64,000 nt of DNA from the NCBI RefSeq assembly GCF_003336705.1, contig NZ_QMDL01000003.1:434211-498210 (forward strand), read 5' to 3'. The notes below the pieces were generated by a model that was not told where the DNA came from, did not search any database, and was given only the letters and a program-made list of their open reading frames with translations. Shown one piece after another: positions 22,197 through 32,706 of the stretch. Positions within the stretch are counted from its first letter, which is position 1. Every line of letters begins with the position of its first letter. The position numbers and the translations under genes are program-made. Source of the DNA: Marinobacter litoralis (lineage in GTDB: Bacteria; Pseudomonadota; Gammaproteobacteria; Pseudomonadales; Oleiphilaceae).

Positions 22197-22216
22197 TCGT
22201 CCGGTATTTCTGACCC

Positions 22217-22244
22217 AACAAAGGCTCCCTTGTGGAGCCTTTGT
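22217..22244 (+). terminator. Hairpin between yidC and mnmE
   Basis: CAAAGGCTCC pairs with GGAGCCTTTG over ten bases with a five-base loop. There is no long T tract, so it may be a weak terminator or an mRNA-stabilising hairpin. Confidence 0.5.
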
Positions 22245-22267
22245 CAGTTCTAGTCAGGAAAGAAATT

Positions 22268-23638
22268 ATGCAGCCAGCTACCGACACCATCGCCGCTATT
22301 GCCACCGCACCGGGTCAGGCCGGGGTAGGGATTGTCCGGGTTTCCGGCCCGAAAGCGTCGAACATTGCCCGAGCCATGTTGGGCTTCGAACCCAAACCAC
22401 GGTATGCGCATTTCGGCCCTTTCCTGGATACTCAGGGTGAACTGATCGATGAGGGTATTGGTCTGTACTTTCCAAACCCGCACTCGTTTACCGGCGAGGA
22501 TGTGTTTGAGCTGCAAGGGCACGGCGGCACGGTCATTCTTGATCTGCTACTTCGAGAAGTTTGCAATCTTGGCGCACGACTGGCCCGCCCCGGTGAATTC
22601 TCCGAACGAGCGTTCCTGAACGACAAGCTCGATTTGGCTCAGGCTGAAGCGATTGCCGACCTGATTGAAAGCAGCTCCGAACAAGCCGCTCGCTGCGCTG
22701 TGCGTTCTATGCAGGGAGTCTTTTCCCGGCAGATCGATGATCTGGTTGATGCGGTGACTCATCTGCGTATCTACGTGGAAGCAGCCATCGATTTTCCGGA
22801 AGAAGAAATCGATTTCCTTGCTGATGGCAAAGTTGCCACCGATCTGGACAGCTTGTTACAGCGTGTGGAAAAGATTTTATCGGAAGCCCAGCAAGGCACC
22901 ATTCTCCGGGACGGCATGAAAGTGGTGATTGCCGGCAGGCCGAATGCCGGAAAGTCCAGTTTGCTCAATGCCTTGGCAGGTAGAGAAGCCGCTATCGTGA
23001 CGGCAATCGAAGGCACCACCCGGGATGTACTCAGAGAACATATCCACATTGATGGTATGCCGTTGCACATCATTGATACTGCAGGGTTGCGCGATAGCCC
23101 TGATGAAGTGGAGCAGATTGGTATTGCCCGCGCTTGGGAAGAAATCCGTCAGGCCGACCGTATTTTGTTGATGGTCGATGGTACCACCACGGATAAAACC
23201 GAGCCCCATGAAATCTGGCCGGATTTTATCGACCAGCTACCCAAAAATGCGCCGGTTACGGTGATTCGCAACAAAGTGGATTTGTCGGGTGAGCAAGTGG
23301 GTATCTGTGATGAACCCGGGCAAGCGGCGCCGGTTGTGCGTTTGGCGGCTAAAGAAGCCGAAGGTCTGGATATTCTTCGTGACCACTTAAAAGCCTGTAT
23401 TGGTTTTGCCAGTACCACCGAAGGTGGCTTTTTGGCGAGGCGCCGGCACCTGGATGCATTGGAACGGGCCCGGGACTCGCTGATTCAAGGGCAATCCCAA
23501 TTACAAGGCTACGGGGCCGGGGAGTTGTTGGCGGAAGACCTGAAAGCTGCTCAGGACTCATTGGGTGAAATTACCGGGCATCTGACCCCGGATGAGCTGT
23601 TGGGTAAGATCTTCAGCTCATTTTGTATCGGCAAGTGA
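22268..23638 (+). CDS. mnmE: tRNA modification GTPase MnmE
   Basis: MnmE, with MnmG, installs the carboxymethylaminomethyl group on wobble uridine U34 of several tRNAs. The product, 456 residues from the ATG at 22268, begins [17 protein letters not shown] like its relatives. It has the folate-binding N-terminal domain, the G1 motif GRPNAGKSS near 222 and DTAGLRDS near 270. The invariant C-terminal CIGK supplies the catalytic-site cysteine. The reading frame extends 12 codons upstream, but AGGAAAG precedes this ATG and the extension would run through the yidC-mnmE hairpin. Its partner mnmG is encoded 14 kb downstream. Confidence 0.97.
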   Translation: MQPATDTIAAIATAPGQAGVGIVRVSGPKASNIARAMLGFEPKPRYAHFGPFLDTQGELIDEGIGLYFPNPHSFTGEDVFELQGHGGTVILDLLLREVCNLGARLARPGEFSERAFLNDKLDLAQAEAIADLIESSSEQAARCAVRSMQGVFSRQIDDLVDAVTHLRIYVEAAIDFPEEEIDFLADGKVATDLDSLLQRVEKILSEAQQGTILRDGMKVVIAGRPNAGKSSLLNALAGREAAIVTAIEGTTRDVLREHIHIDGMPLHIIDTAGLRDSPDEVEQIGIARAWEEIRQADRILLMVDGTTTDKTEPHEIWPDFIDQLPKNAPVTVIRNKVDLSGEQVGICDEPGQAAPVVRLAAKEAEGLDILRDHLKACIGFASTTEGGFLARRRHLDALERARDSLIQGQSQLQGYGAGELLAEDLKAAQDSLGEITGHLTPDELLGKIFSSFCIGK

Positions 23639-23657
23639 GGCGTAGGTCGCCTCACTT
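23633..23657. terminator. Hairpin between convergent mnmE and the LysR gene
   Basis: AAGTGAGGCG and CGCCTCACTT form a perfect ten-base stem with a five-base loop, overlapping the mnmE stop codon. Neither side has a clear T tract. Confidence 0.5.
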
Positions 23658-23661
23658 GGTG

Positions 23662-24531
23662 TTAGCTTAACGATTCATCCAAGAAATCCAGAAGCATCCG
23701 TACTTTTGGGGATAAGTGTCGGTTATGTGGATAAACGGCCCAGATTCCGTCGTCAGCTTCCTGGTAATGTTCCAATAAACTCATGAGTTTTCCACAGGCC
23801 AGTGACGGCTGGACGTAGTAATCCGGTAACTGGACTATCCCTATGCCTTTCAGAGCGGCATCCAGCAGTGCCCAACCGCTATCGCACTTCATATTACCTT
23901 TGATACGGACGTTGTGAGGCTTGCCTCTATCCTGAAATCGCCAGTAATCCAGATTACCCTGCAGACAGTTGTGCCGTTCCAGCTCTGAAAGCGAGTGGGG
24001 CACGCCATAGGTGGATAAATATCCGGGTGAGGCGCATACGTATAAGGTTCGCGACGACAACCGCTTGGCCATCATGGTCGAATCCTCCAGTTTGCCCAGA
24101 CGAATCGCCAAATCGTAACCGCCGCCCACCAGATCCAGCTTTTGGTTGGTTAAATTCAGCTGCACTTCCAGCTCCGGGTAACGCAAGATGAAATCGTTCA
24201 CCAAAGGGGCAATCACCTTTTCACCGTAAGTGACCGGCGCTGTCAGCCGTAATTTTCCCTTGGGGATAAGTTGCAGGTTGGTCATGGCCCGTTCGGCTTC
24301 TTCCAAACCATCGAGCACCTGTCGGCAATACTGATAATAGGTTTGGCCGGCTTCAGTCACCGAAACCTTACGAGTGGTGCGATACAGCAGTTTGGTAGAC
24401 AGCCTGGATTCCAGCGCGCTGACCTGCCGGCTGACCTGCGCCGTTGAAATACCTAATCGCTTCGCGGCAGCGGTAAAACTCTCGGCTTCCGCGACCGCGA
24501 CAAACTCACTGACCCCTTCCCAAATAAACAT
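23662..24531 (-). CDS. LysR-family transcriptional regulator
   Basis: The 289-residue product has the LysR layout. An N-terminal winged helix-turn-helix (about residues 1-60, AESFTAAAKRLGISTAQVSRQ) is followed by a substrate-binding domain from about 90 to the end. The sequence style resembles the large LysR subgroup with a 'RTTRKVSVTEAG' segment. It is divergent from frmA with a 200-base gap that holds a palindrome (24606-24619). Control of the formaldehyde genes is therefore a reasonable guess, but the effector is unknown. A DnaA-box 9-mer lies inside at 23726-23734. Confidence 0.9.
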   Translation of the reverse strand: MFIWEGVSEFVAVAEAESFTAAAKRLGISTAQVSRQVSALESRLSTKLLYRTTRKVSVTEAGQTYYQYCRQVLDGLEEAERAMTNLQLIPKGKLRLTAPVTYGEKVIAPLVNDFILRYPELEVQLNLTNQKLDLVGGGYDLAIRLGKLEDSTMMAKRLSSRTLYVCASPGYLSTYGVPHSLSELERHNCLQGNLDYWRFQDRGKPHNVRIKGNMKCDSGWALLDAALKGIGIVQLPDYYVQPSLACGKLMSLLEHYQEADDGIWAVYPHNRHLSPKVRMLLDFLDESLS

Positions 24532-24605
24532 GTTCAGTTCCTTGCGTTACGACTTGGGTGAGCTTAGATACAAAATGCCGCCAGCAAACAAAATACGGTT
24601 CATTG

Positions 24606-24619
24606 TTACTATACAGTAA
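24606..24619. promoter_or_regulatory. Candidate LysR operator
   Basis: TTACT-ATAC-AGTAA is an exact inverted repeat in the divergent lysR-frmA gap, about 75 bases before the lysR start and 110 before frmA. This is inferred from position and symmetry only. Confidence 0.35.
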
Positions 24620-24672
24620 AGGTGATTTGCTTAATTGGCCGATTATCTATCTTAAGAATAATAATACAATGA

Positions 24673-25857
<1,185 letters not shown>

Positions 25858-25865
25858 TGAATTCA

Positions 25866-25897
25866 GGTCGCCTGTGGATAACACAGGCGACCGTTTT
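25866..25897 (+). terminator. Hairpin between frmA and fghA with a DnaA box across its loop
   Basis: GGTCGCCTGTG pairs with CACAGGCGACC over 11 bases, followed by GTTTTATT. The loop plus one arm spell TGTGGATAA, a perfect DnaA box (25873-25881). It may partly terminate frmA transcripts. Confidence 0.6.
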
Positions 25898-25911
25898 ATT
25901 GAGAGGTTGCA

Positions 25912-26751
25912 ATGACTATTGAAAATCTGAGCAGTAATAAAAGTTTTGGTGGTTGGCACAAGCAGTACAGTCATTACTCCAAGACCCTGAACTGTTCGAT
26001 GCGGTTTGCTATCTACCTGCCGCCGCAGGCCTCCAATGGCAAAAAGGTGCCAGCGCTGTATTGGTTGTCCGGGCTGACCTGCACCGATGAAAACTTCATG
26101 CAGAAAGCCGGCGCGCATCGCATGGCAGCCGAACTGGGCGTGGCCATCATTGCCCCGGACACCAGCCCGCGCGGTGACGATGTCGCCGATGACGAAGGCT
26201 ACGATTTGGGCAAGGGTGCCGGGTTCTATGTGAACGCCACCGAGGCACCCTGGAGTAAGCATTACCGCATGTACGATTACGTGCTCAACGAATTACCGGC
26301 ATTGATTGAAGATATGTTCCCGGTGAGCGATCAGCGTTCCATCTCTGGCCACTCCATGGGCGGACATGGTGCATTGGTACTGGCATTGCGAAATCCCGAG
26401 CGTTTTCAGTCCGTTTCGGCGTTTAGTCCGATCAGTAATCCGGTCAACTGCCCGTGGGGTAAGAAGGCCTTTGGCGCTTACCTGGGTAAAGACACCGCCA
26501 GCTGGGCCGAGTACGACGCCAGTTTGCTGATGCAAAAGGCAAGCAAGTTTGTACCGGCGTTGGTGGATCAAGGCGAAGCGGACAATTTCCTGACCGAGCA
26601 GTTGAAACCGGAAATGCTGGAAGCAGCAGCGAAGCAAAGTGGCTACCCGCTGGAACTGAACCGGCATGAAGGGTACGACCACAGCTATTACTTCATCGCC
26701 AGTTTTATTGAAGAGCACCTTCGCTTCCATGCGAAGTATCTGAATTCGTAG
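25912..26751 (+). CDS. fghA: S-formylglutathione hydrolase
   Basis: This esterase hydrolyses S-formylglutathione to formate and glutathione, completing formaldehyde detoxification begun by FrmA. The 279-residue alpha/beta hydrolase has the nucleophile elbow SGHSMGG with Ser148. The acid lies in DQGEADNF near 218-226, and the histidine in GYDHSYYF near 256. Conserved LSGLTCTDENF near residues 52-62 is typical of the esterase D family. It follows frmA by 54 bases and is followed by a strong terminator, so the pair forms one unit. Confidence 0.96.
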   Translation: MTIENLSSNKSFGGWHKQYSHYSKTLNCSMRFAIYLPPQASNGKKVPALYWLSGLTCTDENFMQKAGAHRMAAELGVAIIAPDTSPRGDDVADDEGYDLGKGAGFYVNATEAPWSKHYRMYDYVLNELPALIEDMFPVSDQRSISGHSMGGHGALVLALRNPERFQSVSAFSPISNPVNCPWGKKAFGAYLGKDTASWAEYDASLLMQKASKFVPALVDQGEADNFLTEQLKPEMLEAAAKQSGYPLELNRHEGYDHSYYFIASFIEEHLRFHAKYLNS

Positions 26752-26760
26752 GAGCCATTC

Positions 26761-26790
26761 GCCCCGCAAGTCAACGTCTGCGGGGCTTTT
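26761..26790 (+). terminator. Terminator after fghA
   Basis: GCCCCGCA pairs with TGCGGGGC and is followed by TTTT, ten bases after the fghA stop. Confidence 0.85.
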
Positions 26791-26850
26791 CTATAACTAA
26801 TTGATTTCATGAACTATTTTATTTTTATTAAGTTGTTGCAAGTATCAAAT

Positions 26851-26869
26851 GCAAAGGATTATCATTTGC
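26851..26869. promoter_or_regulatory. Candidate Fur box upstream of the TonB-dependent receptor
   Basis: On the minus strand the 19-mer matches the Fur consensus at about 14 of 19 positions, centred on AATGATAATC. It lies 35 bases before the receptor start codon, suggesting iron repression. Confidence 0.65.
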
Positions 26870-26903
26870 CCCCGATATTTGTTTTCAACTTAAGGAGTGG
26901 CTC

Positions 26904-29093
26904 ATGCAGTTCAGGACATCATTGGCGACATCGGTTGCACTGTTATCTTTAGGATATACCCTTCAAGTGGCAGCCCAACCAATGGAACTGGACGAACTGG
27001 TGGTATCCGCTGCCGGTTATGAGCAGAAAGTGACCGATGCGCCCGCCAGCATCAGTGTATTGAGCCAACAAGACCTGCAACAGAGTCAATTTTCGAATTT
27101 AGCGGAAGCCTTGGATACCGTGGAAGGTGTGGATATTAGACAGAGCACTGGTAAAACGGGTGGATTGAACATCAGCATCCGTGGCCTGCCCAGCGAATAC
27201 ACTCTGATCTTGATAGACGGACGGCGTCAGAATCCTCCCGGCAACGTCACGCCGAACGGTTTCGGTGATACTTCCACCAGTTTTATGCCGCCACTGTCTG
27301 CCATTGAGCGGATCGAAGTTATTCGTGGGCCTATGTCTACGCTTTATGGTTCAGATGCGATTGGTGGTGTTGTTAATATCATCACCAAGAAAGTGTCTGA
27401 TAAGTGGGTAGGTTCTGTAACCTTGGAGCACACCTTCCAGGAAGACAGGGATTTTGGGGATACCGGAAAAACCAGTTTCTATACTAGCGGCCCGCTAGTT
27501 GAAAATGTCCTTGGCCTGAGTGTTCGAGGCAGTGTTTACGATCGTGAAGCGTCTGATCTCGAGTTTGAAGACGGTTCTGAAGCTCCGAAGCGGGGTGTAG
27601 CACCGGTTGATGGCCGAAATCATACCGTGGGTGCCCGGCTGACGTTCGTGCCGGTCCAGGGGCACGAATTCTATCTGGACGCTGAGCAAGGCAAGCAGGT
27701 TTATAATAATGACGCCTGCCAGCTGGGAACGCTGGACGGCAAAAGCCGTAGTTGTGAAGATAAACCGGGCGTGGCGAACGGCTACTCTGATGAGTTGCGT
27801 TTCAACCGCGAGCAGGTGGTATTAGGGCACTCCAGCAAACTTGGTTTTGGTACCTGGAGCAATGATTTGAGTTATAACGTTACCGAAACTGAAGGACGCA
27901 CTCTGCCCGGTACAATCGGCACAGCCTACGATGCTCCCTATCAGGCTTTGGTCGGTGGCGATGATCGAGAGCTGGAATCTAAAGACACGATCTTCGACAC
28001 CAAATTGGTCACACCTGTTACGGATAGCCAAATTGTGACTCTTGGCGCTCAGTACCGAGATACCGAACTGACCGATGGCATCGCGAATACCACGTTTAAA
28101 CAAAATTCTTGGGCCGTTTTTGCTGAAGATGAGTGGTACCTGAGAGACGATCTGGCATTAACACTAGGGGGCCGTTATGAAGACCACGATGCGTTCTCTG
28201 GCCATTTTACTCCTCGGGCTTATCTGGTTTGGAATTCCTCTGCGAACTGGACCTTTAAAGGTGGTGTGAGTAAAGGTTATAAGACACCGGATATTAACGA
28301 CTTGCACAACGGTGTTAACGGTGTGACCAGTCAGGGTGAAACACTGACCATCGGCACCCCGGATCTGGAACCTGAAAAAAGTACCAACTATGAGATGGGT
28401 GCATACTTTGACAACCTGAACGGTTTCAAAGCCAATGCAACGGTCTTTTATACCCGCTTCAGTGACAAGATTGATGATGGAGCTCCCGTCACGATCACTG
28501 GTGATTCGTTGATTCCGGATGGCACCTATGATCAGTTGGATAACATTGGAAAGGCGGAAACCCGAGGGGTTGAGCTGGCATCAAACTGGAAGTTTGCGCC
28601 GGCTTGGAGTCTGCGGAGCAGCTATACCTATACCGATACTGAGCAGAAAAGTGGTGTAAACAAAGGGGCCCCCTTGACCAATACCCCTGAGCATGTGCTT
28701 CAGGCACGTCTGAATTGGCAGGCTACGTCTCAACTGGATCTGTGGCTGTCGGGTGAGTATCGTGGTGAACGGACCCGTTATGTTAGCCTCAAGGAAAACC
28801 TGAGTGCTGAAGAAACCGCGATTGATCAAAAACTCGGTGATCTGAGCGACTACGCATTATTCCACTTGGGCGGTTCTTATCAGGCCAGTGAGAACCTGAC
28901 GCTTACAGCGACCATCTATAATGTATTTAACAAAGATTTCCTGGAAGGCAGCAACTACACCTTTGTTGATAATAACGGCAACGAGGTAACTGATTGGGCT
29001 TCTGAATACATTTATGTGAACCGGGGTATGGCTGCTGGCGGAATGGTGGAAGAAGGCCGCCGCCTATGGCTATCCGCGAACGTCACCTTCTAG
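26904..29093 (+). CDS. TonB-dependent outer-membrane receptor, probable siderophore uptake
   Basis: The 729-residue product starts with a signal peptide (cleavage after about residue 24, VAAQP). A TonB-box-like segment (MELDELVVSA) and the plug domain follow (about 40-160, with IRGPMSTLYGSDAIGGVVNIITK). A 22-strand barrel ends in the terminal Phe (LSANVTF). The plug style and length resemble the CirA/FepA/IrgA group for catecholate siderophores. The exact ligand cannot be read. A Fur-like box lies just upstream, consistent with iron regulation. No tonB, exbBD or siderophore genes are adjacent, so energy must come from elsewhere in the genome. Confidence 0.88.
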   Translation: MQFRTSLATSVALLSLGYTLQVAAQPMELDELVVSAAGYEQKVTDAPASISVLSQQDLQQSQFSNLAEALDTVEGVDIRQSTGKTGGLNISIRGLPSEYTLILIDGRRQNPPGNVTPNGFGDTSTSFMPPLSAIERIEVIRGPMSTLYGSDAIGGVVNIITKKVSDKWVGSVTLEHTFQEDRDFGDTGKTSFYTSGPLVENVLGLSVRGSVYDREASDLEFEDGSEAPKRGVAPVDGRNHTVGARLTFVPVQGHEFYLDAEQGKQVYNNDACQLGTLDGKSRSCEDKPGVANGYSDELRFNREQVVLGHSSKLGFGTWSNDLSYNVTETEGRTLPGTIGTAYDAPYQALVGGDDRELESKDTIFDTKLVTPVTDSQIVTLGAQYRDTELTDGIANTTFKQNSWAVFAEDEWYLRDDLALTLGGRYEDHDAFSGHFTPRAYLVWNSSANWTFKGGVSKGYKTPDINDLHNGVNGVTSQGETLTIGTPDLEPEKSTNYEMGAYFDNLNGFKANATVFYTRFSDKIDDGAPVTITGDSLIPDGTYDQLDNIGKAETRGVELASNWKFAPAWSLRSSYTYTDTEQKSGVNKGAPLTNTPEHVLQARLNWQATSQLDLWLSGEYRGERTRYVSLKENLSAEETAIDQKLGDLSDYALFHLGGSYQASENLTLTATIYNVFNKDFLEGSNYTFVDNNGNEVTDWASEYIYVNRGMAAGGMVEEGRRLWLSANVTF

Positions 29094-29243
29094 CACGAGC
29101 TTAGCTGGGCACCATTACGAAAACTAACAGTTTAATGCTCAACGAATGACCGGCAATCGGGTACTCTCTAGCCTCTAACATCTTATATTCGCTCAGATTT
29201 TTTATGATCGGCAATAGGTTATAAATGAGAAAGGAGAGTATCC

Positions 29244-29999
29244 GTGCGTAAACTGGGTCAATTCATAGCGTTGGTGAGCGTTCTGGCATTGGGCGGCGGA
29301 GCCGCCACCGTGTCGGCTTCTGACAAGCTTTACATCTATACCGAGAACTTCCCTCCGTACAACATGAGCGCCACCGGCCGTGCTTTCGAGCATAACGGTA
29401 ACGAAGTGGACGGCATCTGTACTGAAATGGTCAAAGCGATTCTGGATAAATCGGGCCTGGATCATGTCATCAAGTTGCGAAATTGGGATTACGGCTACAA
29501 GCGTGCTCTGAGCAAACGAAACCACGGCATTTTCTGCACAACTTACACCGAAGAGCGGGCGCCTAATTTTAAATGGGTAGGGCCGTTGACGAAGAACCTG
29601 TGGACAATTTTTGCGGCGGCAGGAACTGACCTGAAAATCGACAAGCTGGAAGATACCAAAGGCATGTTGTACGGCGGCTTTCGCAACGACGTGATGACCA
29701 ACTACCTGTTGCAGCGTGGTTATAAAGTGTCGGAAATGGAAAGCGATGACATCAACCCTAAGCGTTTGGAACTGGGCCAGGTAGATTTGTGGATCTCGGA
29801 TCGACTGGCGGGACCTTACTTTGCGTCACAGCAAGATGTGGAAGGCTTGGAACCGGTTTATTCGTTTAACGAGTCTGAACTGTATCTCGCCATGAACCCG
29901 AACACCCCGGATGAGGTTATTCAGAAGTTGCAAGAAAGCCTGGAAGCCATCAAAGAAAACGGCATGTATCAGGCTATTGAGACCAAATACGGACTCTGA
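29244..29999 (+). CDS. Periplasmic solute-binding protein, family 3 type (orphan)
   Basis: The 251-residue product has a signal peptide ending near ATVSAS (about residue 24). A bilobed binding domain of the amino-acid transporter type follows (SBP_bac_3), starting LYIYTENFPPYN and with WDYGYKRAL near 83. It starts at GTG with AAAGGAGAG just before it. No permease or ATPase gene is next to it, so it may serve a distant transporter, act as a sensor input or have another role. The ligand is unknown. It lies 150 bases after the TonB-dependent receptor without an evident terminator between them. Confidence 0.8.
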   Translation: MRKLGQFIALVSVLALGGGAATVSASDKLYIYTENFPPYNMSATGRAFEHNGNEVDGICTEMVKAILDKSGLDHVIKLRNWDYGYKRALSKRNHGIFCTTYTEERAPNFKWVGPLTKNLWTIFAAAGTDLKIDKLEDTKGMLYGGFRNDVMTNYLLQRGYKVSEMESDDINPKRLELGQVDLWISDRLAGPYFASQQDVEGLEPVYSFNESELYLAMNPNTPDEVIQKLQESLEAIKENGMYQAIETKYGL

Positions 30000-30004
30000 C
30001 AAGC

Positions 30005-30040
30005 AAAAAAAAAACCGGGTAGAACATGCTACCCGGGTGA
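30005..30040 (-). terminator. Terminator for the acyl-CoA dehydrogenase gene
   Basis: CCGGGTAG and CTACCCGG form an eight-base stem. On the minus strand it is followed by a long T run (the A run at 30005-30013), 17 bases past the stop of the leftward gene. It can also form in the rightward transcript. Confidence 0.85.
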
Positions 30041-30056
30041 GAGGTTACCGGGAGAG

Positions 30057-31877
30057 TTATCCGGTAAAGGCCAAATTTTCGGCTTCGATCTGCATCAGGT
30101 TACGGGTCGGGCTCAGCATGCTGGTGGCATGGCTTTGAGCACGGGGCAACAGACGCTCGTAGTAGAACTCGGCAGTGCTGATCTTGGTCTGGTAGAAGGC
30201 TTCTGATTCGTCGCCGCCATTCTCCAGCTTGTCAGTCGCCACCGCGGCCTGACGCAACCACATGTACGCCATCGACACATAACCGCTGTACATCAGGAAG
30301 TCGTAAGCCGCTGCACTGACCACATCCCGGTCTTTGCGAGCGGAAAGCATCACGCGAACCGTCAGCAGGTTCCATTGGGCGGTCAGCTTCAGCAGTTCTA
30401 CGGCCATCGGGCGTAGCGTGCGGTTGGTCAGGTGCTTACGAGCGAAGTTCGCAACCTTCAGGGTGAACTCACGTACCGCGCCACCCTGGGTCATCAACAA
30501 CACTTTACGGCCCAGCAAGTCCAGTGCCTGAATACCGGTGGTGCCTTCATACAGCGTGGCGATCCGGGTATCCCGAGCGATCTGCTCCATGCCGTGCTCA
30601 CGGATGTAACCGTGGCCACCAAACACCTGCATACCCAGGTTTGCCGCTTCGTTGCCCAGTTCGGTCAGGAAGCCTTTCAGGATAGGGGTCAGGAAGCCCA
30701 ACTTGTCGTCGTGCTTTTTCACCGCTTTTTCGTCATTGGTTGTATGTGCTTCAACCATGTGGTCTGCGGTTTTGGCTGCGTAGTACAGCATGGCGCGACC
30801 ACCTTCGGCGATGGCTTTTTGGGTAAGCAGCATACGGCGAACATCGGCATGGTGAATCAGGCTGTCAGCCACCTGATCCGGTTCTTTCTTACCAGATAGC
30901 GCACGCATCGAGCGACGGTCTTTGGCATACTCCAGCGCCCACTGGTAAGACAGTTCGGCCGGGCCAACGCCCTGGATGGCGGTACCGATACGAGCGGTGT
31001 TCATGAAGGTGAACATGCACTCCAGACCTTCGTTCTCAGGGCCGATCAGGTAACCGGTAGCGTCGTCAAAGTTCATCACGCAGGTGGCGGAAGCTTTGAT
31101 GCCCATTTTCTTTTCAAGGCTGCCACAGTTCACGCCGTTGCGTTCACCCACGCCGCCGTCTTCGGTGGGCAGGAACTTCGGAACGATGAACAGGCTGATG
31201 CCGCGGGTACCAGCTGGTGCGCCCGGCAGGCGGGCCAGCACGATGTGGACAATGTTTTCGGTCAGATCGTGATCACCGGATGAGATAAAGATCTTGGTGC
31301 CAGTAAGCTTGTAGGAACCGTCTTTCTGAGGCTCGGCTTTGGTTTTCACCTGGCCAAGATCGGTACCGCACTGAGGCTCGGTCAAACACATGGTGCCGCC
31401 CCAACGGCCTTCCGTGAGCGGAACCAGGTAGGTTTGCTTCTGTTCTTCACTGCCATGCAGGTAGATGGTGTTCATCGCGCCCAGCGACAAGCCGGGGTAC
31501 ATGGCGAACGACCAGTTGGCGGTACCCATCATTTCCTGTTTGAACAAGCCCATGGAGGCAGGCAGGCCCTGACCACCGAATTCTTCCGGGGCCGACAGAC
31601 CCTGCCAGCCGCCCATCACGTACTGGTTGTAGGCTTCTTTGAATCCTTTGGGTGTGGTTACTTCGCCGTTTTCCAGCTTACAGCCTTCTTCGTCACCGAT
31701 CTGGTACAACGGGCTCAGCTCTTCTTCACAGAACCGGCCGCACTCATTCAATATCGCTTCAACAATATCCGGAGTGGCGTTCTCGCCTGAACTCAAACCC
31801 GCGTAATGACGTGGATAATCGAACACGTCGTTCATCAGAAACTTCATATCCCGCAGGGGGGCTTTGTACTGAGGCAT
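30057..31877 (-). CDS. Long-form acyl-CoA dehydrogenase
   Basis: The product, 606 residues from the ATG at 31877, is a FAD-dependent acyl-CoA dehydrogenase of the long type with an extra C-terminal domain. It has the family's central CLTEPQCGTDLG near residue 158. The conserved QVFGGHGYIREHGMEQIARDTRI segment lies near 430 (given here in parts: QVFGGHGYI, REHGMEQIARD). YEGTTGIQALD lies near 455 and a further roughly 130 helical residues follow. Such proteins are often named FadE or, for the methylmercaptopropionyl-CoA enzyme, DmdC; the substrate cannot be assigned here. A TTG two codons upstream is possible, but AAGGA is spaced better for this ATG. It stands alone. Confidence 0.9.
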   Translation of the reverse strand: MPQYKAPLRDMKFLMNDVFDYPRHYAGLSSGENATPDIVEAILNECGRFCEEELSPLYQIGDEEGCKLENGEVTTPKGFKEAYNQYVMGGWQGLSAPEEFGGQGLPASMGLFKQEMMGTANWSFAMYPGLSLGAMNTIYLHGSEEQKQTYLVPLTEGRWGGTMCLTEPQCGTDLGQVKTKAEPQKDGSYKLTGTKIFISSGDHDLTENIVHIVLARLPGAPAGTRGISLFIVPKFLPTEDGGVGERNGVNCGSLEKKMGIKASATCVMNFDDATGYLIGPENEGLECMFTFMNTARIGTAIQGVGPAELSYQWALEYAKDRRSMRALSGKKEPDQVADSLIHHADVRRMLLTQKAIAEGGRAMLYYAAKTADHMVEAHTTNDEKAVKKHDDKLGFLTPILKGFLTELGNEAANLGMQVFGGHGYIREHGMEQIARDTRIATLYEGTTGIQALDLLGRKVLLMTQGGAVREFTLKVANFARKHLTNRTLRPMAVELLKLTAQWNLLTVRVMLSARKDRDVVSAAAYDFLMYSGYVSMAYMWLRQAAVATDKLENGGDESEAFYQTKISTAEFYYERLLPRAQSHATSMLSPTRNLMQIEAENLAFTG

Positions 31878-32098
31878 ATCCAATCCTTCCCGTGTGCATT
31901 AGAGGGCTCAACGACCCTGATGCTTTTAGTTGTACGGCATTGAAAGAATGCTGCCATTGACGAAAAGCCCCGTGCGCACTGTCAGTTTGGACAATTGGCT
32001 GAAATGACGATGAGGTTTTTGGCGTGATCGAGCAGACCTTTGCGGCCGTAAATGATTGAGCCGTTCATCATTATTTGTAGCGAGGGAGTGTAAATATC

Positions 32099-32683
32099 AT
32101 GCAAAGTCGTTGGGTTTCCCGAAAGTCCCGTAGCTTGCGCCAGTCAGGTCTTATACTGTTGGTGGTCGTGATGCTTGGAGGGTGTGCCGGACCCTCTCTG
32201 GATGCTCACCAGAATGCAGAGCCTGTGTTGGTTCCAAAGGTGTTTTTTAATGGCGAACTTTCCGCCCGAGGAGTGGTCAAGAACTTTTCCGGTGAGGTGA
32301 TTCGTACCTTCGATGCCGACATAGTTGCGACCTGGGATGTCGATGGCACGGGCACGTTGGACGAGGTATTTCGTTTCAGTGACGGTGAAGTTCAGACTCG
32401 GGTCTGGACTCTAACGCCGGATGGCAACAGCTACAATGCGGATGCTGGAGACGTTGTTGAGCCTGGCACTATGCGTTGGCAGGGCAACGCCTTGCATATG
32501 AATTACCTGCTCAGAGTCGCCTATGGGGATGGCACGATCGATGTGCGGATGGACGATTGGATGTACTTGATTACGCCGGATACTCTCATTAATCAGACCA
32601 CGATGACGAAGTGGGGGGTTAAAGTTGGCGAAGTGGTGCTGGTGATTCAGAAAAAAGGAGCGGGGTTTGCCCCGTCAAATTAA
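32099..32683 (+). CDS. DUF3833-type lipoprotein
   Basis: The 194-residue product has an N-terminal signal with lipobox LGGC (Cys at about residue 29), so it should be a lipid-anchored periplasmic or outer-membrane protein. The rest is a beta-rich domain beginning FFNGELSARGVVKNFSG. This is the pattern of the DUF3833 family, whose function is unknown to me. It is followed 11-23 bases later by the RND adaptor gene, so it may be co-transcribed. Confidence 0.75.
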   Translation: MQSRWVSRKSRSLRQSGLILLVVVMLGGCAGPSLDAHQNAEPVLVPKVFFNGELSARGVVKNFSGEVIRTFDADIVATWDVDGTGTLDEVFRFSDGEVQTRVWTLTPDGNSYNADAGDVVEPGTMRWQGNALHMNYLLRVAYGDGTIDVRMDDWMYLITPDTLINQTTMTKWGVKVGEVVLVIQKKGAGFAPSN

Positions 32684-32706
32684 TAACGGACAGGTTGTCG
32701 AGATTC

